The notes beneath the pieces were generated by a model. It was not told the origin of the DNA. It did no database searches and saw nothing but the letters and a program-made list of their open reading frames with translations. A stretch of 64,000 nucleotides of DNA, from positions 67,637 through 131,636 of the forward strand of contig CAZLOS010000003.1 of the NCBI GenBank assembly GCA_964561215.1, read 5' to 3'. Shown in pieces: positions 8,504 through 16,753 of the stretch. Made by a program: the position numbers and the translations under genes. Numbering within the stretch: the stretch's first letter is position 1; each line of letters begins with the position of its first letter. Source of the DNA: JAJFUV01 sp964561215. Its GTDB lineage: Bacteria > Acidobacteriota > Terriglobia > Bryobacterales > Bryobacteraceae.

Positions 8504-9733
8504 CTAATCCAGCCGGATCGTCTGGCTGTCTTCGTCGAACTGGGCTACCTTGCGGGCCAGATGCGATTGCATGGCCATGATGAGGGCCGTCTGCGTACGG
8601 TAGCCGTTTTCGATGTCCGCGTTCGTCTTCGCGCGCGTGCGCACCGCGGTTAGAAAATTGCGCACGTGCTCGCGCACCATATTATAGCTGGGGATGTCCA
8701 CCGCGCGGTTCTGCGTCGGCCGCTCGGGCTCGATGAGAAGGTTCGATTCGCGCAGCGTGATGGCCCCGTGCGAGCCGCGGATGACGGGATCGAAAGTCTC
8801 GCCGTTCCCCTGGCTACCCACGATGGCGACTGTCACGCCGGAGGAGTACTCCATCAGCGCGTCGAACGTGTCCGGGACTTCGCGCTCGCCATGGAAGACG
8901 TATTGCGCGCCGATCGCCGCTACGCGCTTGGGGAAGCCCAGGCCGAGCGCCATCACCACCGGCGCCAGGTAGTGCGGATACAAGTCCGTCACCGGGCCGC
9001 CGGAGTAATCCATGTACATGCGCCAGCGGAAGTAACGCGAAACGTCGAAGGGGCGCTTCGGCGCGTCGGCGAGAAAGGCTTCCCAATTCAGGTCCGGGCC
9101 GGCCTGTGCGTTGGGATCGTCCACCGGCATGCCGCGCTCGCCCCAATCGCCCTGGCGGAACAACCCTGTAACCACGTGGATGGGTTTGCCTATGGCGCCC
9201 TTGTTGATATGCGTGCGGGCGGTCAGATACATCACGTCGCTGGCGCGCTGCGTGCCCACCTGGAAAACCACCTTGCTTGCACGCACTTCGCCGGCCAGTT
9301 CCTTGAGCTTGTCGAACTGCGACCAGTGGGTGAGCGGTTTTTCGCAATAGACGTCCTTGCCCGCGCGCACGGCCTCCAGCGCGTGGTAGACGTGCAGGCG
9401 ATCGGGCGTGGCGATGAACACGGCGTCGACGTTCGGATCCTTCAGCAGCTCAGTGGACGTGCTGTAGGCCTTGGCATTCAACCGGGCCGCCGTCTTCTCC
9501 AGCCGTGGCCGGTAAGCGTCGCAAACGGCCACTATGTCGCCCGCGAAACCTTCCTCTTTCAGCCGCAGCACTTCGTTCATGAGACTGTTGCCGCGGCCGC
9601 CGGATCCAATCAGCCCGATGCCGAGCCTTTCTTTCTTCGTGCGCGCTTCCTGGGCGCGCGCCACCGCGGTGAAGGCCGCCGAGGCCGCCAGGAAGTCGCG
9701 GCGGCGGGTGGACGTACGGGAGTCGTGAGACAT
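8504..9733 (-). CDS. Gfo/Idh/MocA family oxidoreductase with Tat leader
   Basis: 409 residues. The leader STRRRDFLAASAAFTAVARA is a twin-arginine signal. It is followed by the dinucleotide-binding strand GLIGSGGRGNSLMNEV, the EKP motif (YCEKPLTH) and a Gfo/Idh C-terminal domain (YSGGPVTDLYPHYLAPVVMA). Tat export fits a protein folded around a tightly bound NAD(P), as in glucose-fructose oxidoreductase of Zymomonas, so a self-contained periplasmic sugar oxidoreductase is plausible. It sits 54 bases after the TIM-barrel gene and 9 bases before the cytoplasmic Gfo/Idh gene. Many Acidobacteriota and Planctomycetota carry large families of such proteins; the specific substrate is not known. Confidence 0.85.
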   Translation of the reverse strand: MSHDSRTSTRRRDFLAASAAFTAVARAQEARTKKERLGIGLIGSGGRGNSLMNEVLRLKEEGFAGDIVAVCDAYRPRLEKTAARLNAKAYSTSTELLKDPNVDAVFIATPDRLHVYHALEAVRAGKDVYCEKPLTHWSQFDKLKELAGEVRASKVVFQVGTQRASDVMYLTARTHINKGAIGKPIHVVTGLFRQGDWGERGMPVDDPNAQAGPDLNWEAFLADAPKRPFDVSRYFRWRMYMDYSGGPVTDLYPHYLAPVVMALGLGFPKRVAAIGAQYVFHGEREVPDTFDALMEYSSGVTVAIVGSQGNGETFDPVIRGSHGAITLRESNLLIEPERPTQNRAVDIPSYNMVREHVRNFLTAVRTRAKTNADIENGYRTQTALIMAMQSHLARKVAQFDEDSQTIRLD

Positions 9734-9787
9734 AGTTGCGAAGACCTCCGGGTCAGACCGTATGATCCTGAAATCCGTCAGATCCTG

Positions 9788-10975
9788 TCAAGACGCGCTT
9801 GACCGCAGCGCGGCCACTCTCTTGAGCAGCGCTCGCCGAGCCGCGCGACCATCGGCGTAGCCGGCTTCGCGGAGCCTCTTCACGCTGACGTGCGCGCCTT
9901 CGTTCACACTACCCGAGCCGAACCACCAGAGCCCATCGGGGCGGAACCGGACGACGTCCTCTACGTCCATGTCCCAACTTTGTTCCAGCGTGATGGGCAG
10001 CGGCCACCGGCCCCAGGTCATCACCCCGCGCGGCAGGTAGTAAACCTTCAGACCTTCCTTCTTGGGAGTAGCAATGGAGAGATCCATCACGCCATAGCGG
10101 TGCCGCCACTTGTCGTACTCGTAAGTGACCGCCACCCAATTCGGAAGTTTGGCGTGGTAGTCGCGCAGGTTGACCTCCTGTGTGATGCAATAGGCCGAGT
10201 TGGCCGTTTCGCAGATCATCCCCAGGTCGCCCCGGAAATTGTGCGCCCGCACGGCCGCTTCGATGGCTTGCAGGACCTGTATGCGGCGGTGCGTGTCGTA
10301 GTCGCGCCAAGCGTAAACATCGTACAGACGAGGATTGATGGGATGACCCAGCCGCTCAAACGGCGGCCGTCCGTTCTCCGCGGCCCACTTGTTGTATAGC
10401 GGGATGCGATGGGGCAGTTCCATGCCGGAATCTTCGAGTTCGACATTCAATGCGGCGGCCATGGGGAACTCGCGCACCAACTCATCGAAAATCTCCACTG
10501 CGCGTTCGGCCACCCCAGGTGTATCCAGGTCGTAGCTGCCGATCTCCATCGCGGGCTCGCCGTCGAGAGACATCTTCATCGTGCGGTAAGGCTTCAGCCC
10601 GTATACGCGTGAATCGAACCCGCAGACAAAAGCGCTGAGCCAGGTCTTGATCTTGAGTTTGCGCGCCTCCTCGAGCACCCAGCGCAGCAGTTCATTGTTC
10701 GAGGCGATGACGCGGTTGGACTGCAGTTGGTCAAGGTACTTGAGTCGCGAACGGTAGCCGGTAGTGGACCAGCGCGGGCAAATCAGCAGTGAGTTCATAC
10801 CCGCTCCGGCCATGTCGTCGAGTAGGGAGGCGTAGTCGTCCTTGCCGTAAGCTTCCATGCCGCCGGCGCCAGGCGTGGTGTAGTCCCAGAAACCGTGCTC
10901 GGTAAGCCAGGGTGTGTCATCCGCCGTGGCGATACCGCCCGCCGCGGCGCTGCACAACAGCATCCTTCTGGTCAT
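9788..10975 (-). CDS. Exported TIM-barrel, glycosidase-like protein of unknown specificity
   Basis: 395 residues with an N-terminal TRRMLLCSAAAGGIATADD that looks like a short Tat/Sec leader. The body resembles (beta/alpha)8 glycosidase-like proteins: DDMAGAGMNSLLICPRWS, LRWVLEEARKLKIKTWLSAF, and AALNVELEDSGMELPHRIPLY with acidic residues that could be catalytic. I do not recognise a named family. It follows the ABC permease stop by 7 bases and precedes the Tat-type oxidoreductase, all on the same strand, so co-expression is likely. The presence of an exported putative glycan enzyme directly behind a polysaccharide-export-type permease is unusual. Hydrolase activity is inferred from fold-like patterns only. 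Confidence 0.6.
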   Translation of the reverse strand: MTRRMLLCSAAAGGIATADDTPWLTEHGFWDYTTPGAGGMEAYGKDDYASLLDDMAGAGMNSLLICPRWSTTGYRSRLKYLDQLQSNRVIASNNELLRWVLEEARKLKIKTWLSAFVCGFDSRVYGLKPYRTMKMSLDGEPAMEIGSYDLDTPGVAERAVEIFDELVREFPMAAALNVELEDSGMELPHRIPLYNKWAAENGRPPFERLGHPINPRLYDVYAWRDYDTHRRIQVLQAIEAAVRAHNFRGDLGMICETANSAYCITQEVNLRDYHAKLPNWVAVTYEYDKWRHRYGVMDLSIATPKKEGLKVYYLPRGVMTWGRWPLPITLEQSWDMDVEDVVRFRPDGLWWFGSGSVNEGAHVSVKRLREAGYADGRAARRALLKRVAALRSSAS

Positions 10976-10982
10976 GGAATGA

Positions 10983-11792
10983 TTAGAGCACGTCGGCGAA
11001 GCCGCGTTTCAGGTGCCGGAAGAACAGGCCGCCGGCTACGAAAGTCACGACCGAAAAGCAGGTGAGCGTGGCCAGTTCTTGCCAGTCCGGCGGCTTGCTC
11101 AACAAGATCCGCTCCCGGTAGGCGTTCACCAGGTATGCCAGCGGGTTCAAACGCAGTAGGAATCGGAATTGAGGCGGGTACTGCTGCTCGGTGATGAAGA
11201 TGGGGGTGATCCAGAACCAGAGCGTCAGTAGCACCGAGACTACCTGCGCCGTGTCACGGAGGTAGACGTGCAGTGCCGACACGACCCACGCCACGCCCAC
11301 GGCGAACAGGCCCAACAACAGCATGTACACGGGTAGCATCAGCAACATCGGGCTGAGTTGCCCCAGCCAGATCTTCACGCCCACGATCACCAGCGACAGC
11401 GCCAGCAGGTGATTTATCAGCGCGGAGAGAAACACGCTTAGCGGCACCAACTCAGCCGGGAAGATGGTCTTGGTGATCAGGTTCGATTGATCGAGCAGGC
11501 TTGCGGGGGAGCGTTGCACGGTTTCCTGGAACAGCATCCACGGCAGGAATCCCGCGAACAGGTAGAAAGTGTAGTTCTGCGTGATCGAGCCGCGTGGCAA
11601 CTCGACTTTCATGCAGATCTGGAAGACGAACAGCCAGCTCAGCAGCAGCACCAGCGGATGGATCAGGCCCCACAGCCAGCCGGCCGCCGATCCGACGAAG
11701 CGCGTCTGGAAATCCCGGCGCACGAGTTGAAAGAGCAGGCTGCGCCGCTCAACAAGGTTCACGAGAAAATTCTTGCCGGGGATCTTCGCCAT
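10983..11792 (-). CDS. ABC-2 type polysaccharide/teichoic-acid export permease (Wzm-like)
   Basis: 269 residues from ATG 11792; an in-frame GTG at 11825 would add 11 residues that overlap the divergent gene region. The N-terminus VRRDFQTRFVGSAAGWLWGL is the cytoplasmic helix typical of Wzm/KpsM/TagG permeases (Pfam ABC2_membrane). About six membrane helices follow, with LYLRDT-like HVYLRDTAQVVSVLLTLWFW and a C-terminal NPLAYLVNAYRERILL segment. Such permeases move lipid-linked O-antigen, capsule or teichoic acid across the inner membrane with an ATPase partner. No ATPase (Wzt) gene is adjacent on either side in this window, so the partner must be elsewhere. It is the first gene of the minus-strand six-gene cluster. 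Confidence 0.88.
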   Translation of the reverse strand: MAKIPGKNFLVNLVERRSLLFQLVRRDFQTRFVGSAAGWLWGLIHPLVLLLSWLFVFQICMKVELPRGSITQNYTFYLFAGFLPWMLFQETVQRSPASLLDQSNLITKTIFPAELVPLSVFLSALINHLLALSLVIVGVKIWLGQLSPMLLMLPVYMLLLGLFAVGVAWVVSALHVYLRDTAQVVSVLLTLWFWITPIFITEQQYPPQFRFLLRLNPLAYLVNAYRERILLSKPPDWQELATLTCFSVVTFVAGGLFFRHLKRGFADVL

Positions 11793-11869
11793 CGCGGAGT
11801 GTGGTTCAGTAGGCAATGCTAGCACGGAGTCGGGTTGGCATGCTGCTAGAATGGCTCCTGAGAAAGCCC

Positions 11870-12325
11870 ATGCGCCAAGTTCCGAGTTGGGACGAATACT
11901 ACCTCAACATCTGCAAGGCCGTAGCCACGCGCAGCAAAGACCCCAACACGCAGGTCGGTTGCGTGATTGCCGGGCCCGCGCACGAGATCCGCTCCACCGG
12001 CTACAATTCCCTGCCCCGCGGCATCCGCGACGATGCGCCAGAACGGCTCGAACGCCCAACCAAATACTTGTGGATGGAGCACGCCGAACGCAACGCCATC
12101 TACAATGCAGCCCGCTGCGGCACGCCGCTCGAAGGCTGCACGCTCTACGTCGAAATCATGCCCTGCATGGATTGCGCCCGCGCACTGGTGCAGGCCGGCA
12201 TCCGCGAAGTGGTGATTTCAAGCGAACGCATGGGGCAGTATTCGAGCGAATACTACGACGAACAATTCGGGCAGGTGGAAGTTCTCTTCGCGGAAGCCGG
12301 GATCAAGGTCCGGCGCGTTCCGTAG
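11870..12325 (+). CDS. Deoxycytidylate deaminase family protein (ComEB/dCMP deaminase-like)
   Basis: 151 residues from ATG 11870, chosen because family members start a few residues before a SWDEYY-type segment; in-frame starts at 11816 and 11840 are possible. Zinc-site motifs are complete: HAERNAIYNAA (His ligand, catalytic Glu) and PCMDCARAL (two Cys ligands). The insertion with GYNSLPRG is typical of dCMP deaminases, which convert dCMP to dUMP for thymidylate synthesis in the cytosol. The reading frame overlaps the tail of the convergent YfhO-like pseudogene by 23 bases. Specificity for dCMP rather than another cytidine substrate is inferred from family resemblance. Confidence 0.86.
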   Translation: MRQVPSWDEYYLNICKAVATRSKDPNTQVGCVIAGPAHEIRSTGYNSLPRGIRDDAPERLERPTKYLWMEHAERNAIYNAARCGTPLEGCTLYVEIMPCMDCARALVQAGIREVVISSERMGQYSSEYYDEQFGQVEVLFAEAGIKVRRVP

Positions 12326-14241
12326 TCCGCCGCGCAAAGCGCGCGTCGGACGGTCCGAACAAGGCAAGGGCACAGATCGCCAGCCCCAGCAAGGTCAGTG
12401 CCGCGCCAGCATAGAGCGCCCCCGGTTGGTAGCGGAACGTCACGCGGTGCGCTCCGCCGTCCACCACCACGCCGCGAACAATGCTGCGGACGCGCAGCAT
12501 GGGCGCCGGTTTCCCGTCCACGTACACGTTCCAGCCGGGAAACCACGCGTCGCTGAGGATCAACATTCCGCGGCAACTCATGCGCGCGTCCACCGCGATG
12601 CGGTTCGCCGTGTACTCCGCCAACCGCACATCGTCCGGGGCGGCGCACGCCGCTAGCACCGGCGCGGGGCCTTCCACTACGACTGTCTCAACCAGATTCA
12701 GCTCCGGCTTCCGCATGGCCGAAACAACGGCTCGATCGTCCGGCGCCCCGATCGCCTGGTGCACGGTCCGGACCCTCGGCAACGCATCCGGATCGCGATA
12801 GACGTTCAGCCCGCTGGTTGACGTGTATACAAGAATCTGCCGAGGGGTCTTGGGGTTGCGGCCCACATAGTAGTTGGTCCCGAAGAGCATAGGACGCCGT
12901 GGATCCACGATCAGTGCAAAGACGCTTTGAAGAATGCCGGGGACATAACCGTTCGCCTGGTCGACCCCGTACCAGTCGCCGAAGTTGTAAGGGATCTCGT
13001 TTGAATCGACCTCGACGCGCACTGCTTCCTGCCTGCCGCGCAAATACGCGGCAACGTCCTGATGCTGTTCCAGCTTGTGAATGACCCGGCTCGGCTGATC
13101 CTGGTGCCGGAAAACGAACGTCGCCACCGGGTGCATTTCGCCGAGCGCGAGAGCGATAAGCAGGATGCCAGCCAACCTGTTCGGGATCTTTTCGTACAGC
13201 CAGGCGGCCGGCACTCCGGCCAACAGCAGCGAGTTAAGCGCCGTAATGGCGAGCACGCGATACTCTCGAGCCTGCTCGTTTCGCACAGTGATCAACACGA
13301 TCAGCAGGGCATATAAGAAGACCGCAAGCGCCGTGAGGATCTTCGCAACCGATGCCTGGAGGCGCCGGGCCCGCTGCGCGTTCTCAAAACACGCCTCCAG
13401 CCCGTAGGCAGCCAGCACGGCAAGTCCGGCATGACAGAGCGCGATCGCCATGCTGGGATTGCGCGCCTTGTCCAAACCGGGCCACAACTGGCACACGATT
13501 CCATGCAACAGGCTATCGGAGCCCAGGGCCAGCAAGAGTCCGAGGGCAGTGAGCGCCGTCGCGATTCTGGCACCGCGTCGCTGGTAGCAGAGGACCGCAC
13601 CAAACGCCGCGCAGGCCAGCACGACCAGTCCCACGAATGTATCGGTGTGCCGCGAGAAGCCGGGGATGGCGAATCCCAGGACAGAGGTGGGGTATAACGA
13701 GCATGTGTCATGGACTGGTAGGGCACTTTGACACCCCACGTCGAGGGAGACAACGCCGCCGCCCAGCGCACCGACCATTTTCCCAACTCGGCCGCGGGCA
13801 GGATTTGCACGACCGCGACCGTCAAAAAACGGGTTGCGAACACGCCGCACGTGAGAAGGCGCATCCGCATGGGCAGTTGATGGGACGCCAGCAGATAGTA
13901 GGCCCTGAAAGCGGCCGCGCAAACCGTGGCAAACATCGGAACGCTATGATGTCCACTGAGGAAAGCCATTCCCAGGAAGGTCCCGCCAGTGCTGCGCTCC
14001 CGATCGGCCACCTGCCGTCGTCCACGCGCAACAGGAACATCAGAATCAGGAGCAGCCGTAACGCGCTCATCAGGATCTGCGGCCAGATGACAGCCGCCAT
14101 GAACCGGCCGAACGCAAACGAACAGGCGCCGAGATCCAGCCAGTAGTACTGCTTCGACAGCGTGATCCTCCAATGGAATCCGATCGTGATGAGCAGCAGC
14201 AGCGCCGGCCAGCCACGCCGCCACATCGCGCGGATGTTCAT
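12303..14241 (-). pseudogene. Decayed YfhO-like polytopic membrane protein gene (two frameshifts, probable internal deletion)
   Basis: Coding similarity runs through all three minus-strand frames. From ATG 14241 the protein starts MNIRAMWRRGWPALLLLI and reads to about 13982 (WPIGSAALAG). It continues in a second frame with TFLGMAFLSGHHSVPMFA to about 13714 (VPYQ), then in a third frame with VHDTCSLYPTSVLGFAIPGF down to the stop at 12303. Each junction looks like the loss of one base. Near the start, YYWLDL runs directly into GACSFAFGRFMAAVIWPQ; in intact YfhO-like proteins of this group I recall roughly a hundred residues between these segments, so an in-frame deletion is likely. The intact parts show many membrane helices and a C-terminal beta domain (DAWFPGWNVYVDG), the YfhO signature. 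Its ATG overlaps the aldolase stop by four bases. Sequencing error could explain the indels but not the deletion. Confidence 0.75.
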
Positions 14242-15044
14242 GCTTGCACCGCGTCCATCAAGCGCTGGCGCGCCCCCGCCAGAAAGCCTTCCATATCTTC
14301 GGCCTGGATGACGTACCGCCCGAAGATCACACCGGCCGCGCCAGCCTTGGCCACGGCCGACACCATCGCGAGCGCCTGCTCGTCGCCGCCCGTTTTCGGC
14401 CCGCCCGCCACCAGCACCGGCGTGGGGCACGCTTCGACCACCTCGCGCAGGCCGTCGGCATCGCCGGGATAGTCCGTCTTGATCAAATCCGCTCCGAGTT
14501 CGCTGGCGATGCGCGTGTGCAGCTTCACCCAGCTCACATCGTAAGGATTCGCAACGTCCTTGCCGCGAGCCATGCTCTCAATGATATGAGGAACGCCGAA
14601 GCGCTCGGCGGCGCGCGAAACTTCGGCGTTCTTGGCGATCTCCCGGGCCTCGTGCTCGGCGTCGCCGGGCCCCATGAACATATAGGTCACCACGGCGTCG
14701 GCTCCGTAACGCACCGCGTCTTCCACCTGCCCTACCAGGCAACTGGCGTATTCCCCGGTTATTGCGGCATCCTTGCGGTACCAGACGTTGGTCCAGTCCA
14801 GCCGCGCGATGATGGCCGGCGCATCCGGCACCAGGAACGCGCGTGTCGAGTATTGCAGCGCCCCCAGGCTCACCAGGATGGCATCAACGCGAGCGGCCGC
14901 CAGGCGGCGGATCATCGGCACAGGCGTTTCCGTCCCCGCGATGGGCCCCAACATCTGCGCGTGATCGTATGCCACGATCAATGCCTTGCTCGACTGTGTG
15001 CGAAAGATGCGGTTCAGGCGGATGGCTTTCCCGGTGCTCGTCAT
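14238..15044 (-). CDS. Class I aldolase, DeoC/LacD (FbaB-like) family
   Basis: 268 residues. The fold is the class I fructose-bisphosphate aldolase/ADH-synthase barrel: ALIVAYDHAQMLGP near the N-terminus (DH motif), ADAVVTYMFMGPGD in the middle, and ELGADLIKTDYPGDADGL with the Schiff-base Lys in the IKTDYPG motif; VLVAGGPKTGG and AAGVIFGRYVIQ form the phosphate-binding strands. Related enzymes are archaeal-type FbaB, LsrF and 2-amino-3,7-dideoxy-heptulosonate synthase, so the exact substrate is uncertain; a phosphorylated sugar is likely. The stop codon overlaps the start of the YfhO-like pseudogene by four bases. No aromatic-pathway partner for an ADH synthase role lies next to it, although aroC is about 540 bases away on the other strand. 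Confidence 0.83.
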   Translation of the reverse strand: MTSTGKAIRLNRIFRTQSSKALIVAYDHAQMLGPIAGTETPVPMIRRLAAARVDAILVSLGALQYSTRAFLVPDAPAIIARLDWTNVWYRKDAAITGEYASCLVGQVEDAVRYGADAVVTYMFMGPGDAEHEAREIAKNAEVSRAAERFGVPHIIESMARGKDVANPYDVSWVKLHTRIASELGADLIKTDYPGDADGLREVVEACPTPVLVAGGPKTGGDEQALAMVSAVAKAGAAGVIFGRYVIQAEDMEGFLAGARQRLMDAVQA

Positions 15045-15163
15045 GACTAACCATCTTAGCGGCCTGCGTGTTCCGCCGTGCGCGCCCGCTCGTGGTGGTC
15101 TTGTCGAACCAGCCAGTGCCGGATTGAAGTGCTGCGATGGCGGTTTCGCCCGTCAGATTATTC

Positions 15164-15193
15164 TTGTCACTTCGCACGTCACGAACGTATACT
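15164..15193 (+). promoter_or_regulatory. Strong sigma-70-type promoter for the small cysteine-rich gene
   Basis: TTGTCA (15164-15169) and TATACT (15188-15193) are separated by 18 bases; each hexamer differs from consensus at one position. Transcription would start near 15200, only about 17 bases before the TTG start codon at 15217, so the leader holds little more than the ribosome binding site. Confidence 0.65.
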
Positions 15194-15204
15194 CGGTCTC
15201 CATG

Positions 15205-15210
15205 AGGAGG
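15205..15210 (+). promoter_or_regulatory. Shine-Dalgarno that decides the start of the cysteine-rich gene
   Basis: AGGAGG (extended AGGAGGTG) is a perfect anti-16S match six bases before TTG 15217. The in-frame ATG at 15202 lies upstream of this site and would be almost leaderless, so the TTG is the better start. Confidence 0.6.
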
Positions 15211-15216
15211 TGTCGA

Positions 15217-15444
15217 TTGGCATTCAGAGCAGCTTTGTTCCTGGTGATGTGCGGAATGTTGTTTGGAGGTCCCAAATCGGGCGGCGCAGACAAGGCGAAG
15301 TGTTTGGCGACTTGCAAGAGTTCGTGCAACAAGTCCTTCGCCACGTGTAAGCAGAACGCCAAGAGCAAAACGGCCATTGAGTCTTGTCAGAAGAGTCTGG
15401 ACATCTGCAATTCGAACTGCGTGAACAAGGCTTGCAGTAACTAG
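15217..15444 (+). CDS. Small secreted eight-cysteine protein, unknown function
   Basis: 75 residues from TTG 15217 (80 from ATG 15202). A hydrophobic signal peptide (AFRAALFLVMCGMLFGG) is followed by a lysine-rich, polar mature part of about 55-58 residues with eight cysteines. Their spacing is C-x3-C-x3-C-x6-C-x12-C-x6-C-x3-C-x4-C, nearly mirror-symmetric around the x12 linker, which suggests two helices cross-linked as a disulfide hairpin; pieces include CLATCKSSC and CQKSLDIC. I know no family with this exact pattern. It has its own strong promoter and stands alone between the divergent aldolase gene and aroC. A metal-binding, toxin-like or envelope-structural role is possible; none can be shown. 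Coding is supported by the signal peptide, the Cys pattern and the promoter/RBS pair. Confidence 0.7.
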   Translation: MAFRAALFLVMCGMLFGGPKSGGADKAKCLATCKSSCNKSFATCKQNAKSKTAIESCQKSLDICNSNCVNKACSN

Positions 15445-15580
15445 AAGTCATAGTAGGAGCGGAAGTTCCGATTGCGCCCGGCGCCCGGACTGCCACGCCG
15501 CCACGGCACTGTGCGCCGGCAGGGCGCTCATGAGGCTTGCCCCGGGTTTGCGCAGTTCGATACGATGAAATTTCCAGTAA

Positions 15581-16753
15581 ATGTTGCGATTTGAAACGGC
15601 CGGCGAATCACACGGCGAGTACTTGGTCTCGACGTTAGCGGGGCTGCCTGCCGGCGTGCCCGTACGCCTGGACGCGGTCAATCGCGAGCTTTGGCGGCGC
15701 CAGCAAGGCTACGGCCGCGGCGGCCGAATGAAGATCGAAGCGGATTGCGCCGAAATCGTCGCCGGCGTGCGTCATGGCCACACGACCGGCGCGCCCGTCG
15801 CCATCCTGGTCCGTAACAAGGACTGGGATAACTGGCGCGACATCCTGCCGGTCGAAGAGAACGATCTGCCCGCCGAAGCCCGCCGCCCGCTGACGCGGCC
15901 GCGCCCCGGACACGCGGACCTGGCCGGCGCAATCAAGTATGACCTGCACGATGCGCGTTACATTCTGGAACGCGCCAGCGCCCGCGAAACCGCTTCGCGC
16001 GTCGCACTCGGCGCACTGGCAAAAGCGCTGCTCGGTGAATTCGGCATCCAGGTCTTGAGCCACGTGGTTCAAACAGGCGGCGCGCGCCTGGAGCGCGCGG
16101 CAGGCTGGGAAGAGATTGTGGCGCTCGCCGCTAAGGATGAGATCCTGCTCGGTTGTGTCGACCCGGAGGTCGAGCAGCACATGAAGGCCGCGGTGGACGA
16201 AGCTTACCGCACGGGCGACACGCTCGGCGGGGTCTTCGAAGTGGTAGCGCACAACGTGCCCGTCGGCTTGGGTTCACATGCGTCCTGGGACTCGCGCCTG
16301 GATGGCCAGCTTGCCCAGGCCATCGTCTCCATTCAGGCCGTCAAGGGCATCGAGGTCGGCGATGCTGCCTTCGCCGCGTCGGCTCCCGGCAGCAAGGTGC
16401 AGGATACGATCCATTACGATCGCGCGGCGGCCGCGTTCTCGCGCGGTTCCAACCACGCCGGAGGCCTCGAGGGCGGCATCACCAACGGACAGGACATCGT
16501 CCTCCGTGGCCATCTGAAACCCATTTCTACATTGCGGCGGCCGCTGGAGTCGGCGGACCTTGTAACCAAGGAATCCTCCCCGGCCGCTTACGAACGCAGC
16601 GATGTCTGCGTGGCGCCGGCCGCAGGTGTTGTGGCTGAAGCCATGACCGCGCTGATTCTGGCGCGCGCTTTCTTGGAGAAATTCGGAGGGGACTCTCTCC
16701 ACGAGGTGAAACGGAATTTCGAAAGTTATCAAGCGCAGGTGAAGAACTACTGA
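15581..16753 (+). CDS. aroC: Chorismate synthase
   Basis: 390 residues, a normal length for the larger AroC type. It carries the FMN/substrate motifs: GESHG at residues 8-12, QGYGRGGRM, the RPRPGHADLAGAIKY segment, and GSNHAGGLEGGITNGQDI near the C-terminal third. It converts 5-enolpyruvylshikimate-3-phosphate to chorismate using reduced FMN, the last common step to aromatic amino acids, in the cytosol. Its stop codon shares one base with the def start (TGATG at 16751-16755). It is the first of a compact co-directional set aroC-def-fmt-argJ. No strong Shine-Dalgarno precedes the ATG. Confidence 0.96.
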   Translation: MLRFETAGESHGEYLVSTLAGLPAGVPVRLDAVNRELWRRQQGYGRGGRMKIEADCAEIVAGVRHGHTTGAPVAILVRNKDWDNWRDILPVEENDLPAEARRPLTRPRPGHADLAGAIKYDLHDARYILERASARETASRVALGALAKALLGEFGIQVLSHVVQTGGARLERAAGWEEIVALAAKDEILLGCVDPEVEQHMKAAVDEAYRTGDTLGGVFEVVAHNVPVGLGSHASWDSRLDGQLAQAIVSIQAVKGIEVGDAAFAASAPGSKVQDTIHYDRAAAAFSRGSNHAGGLEGGITNGQDIVLRGHLKPISTLRRPLESADLVTKESSPAAYERSDVCVAPAAGVVAEAMTALILARAFLEKFGGDSLHEVKRNFESYQAQVKNY

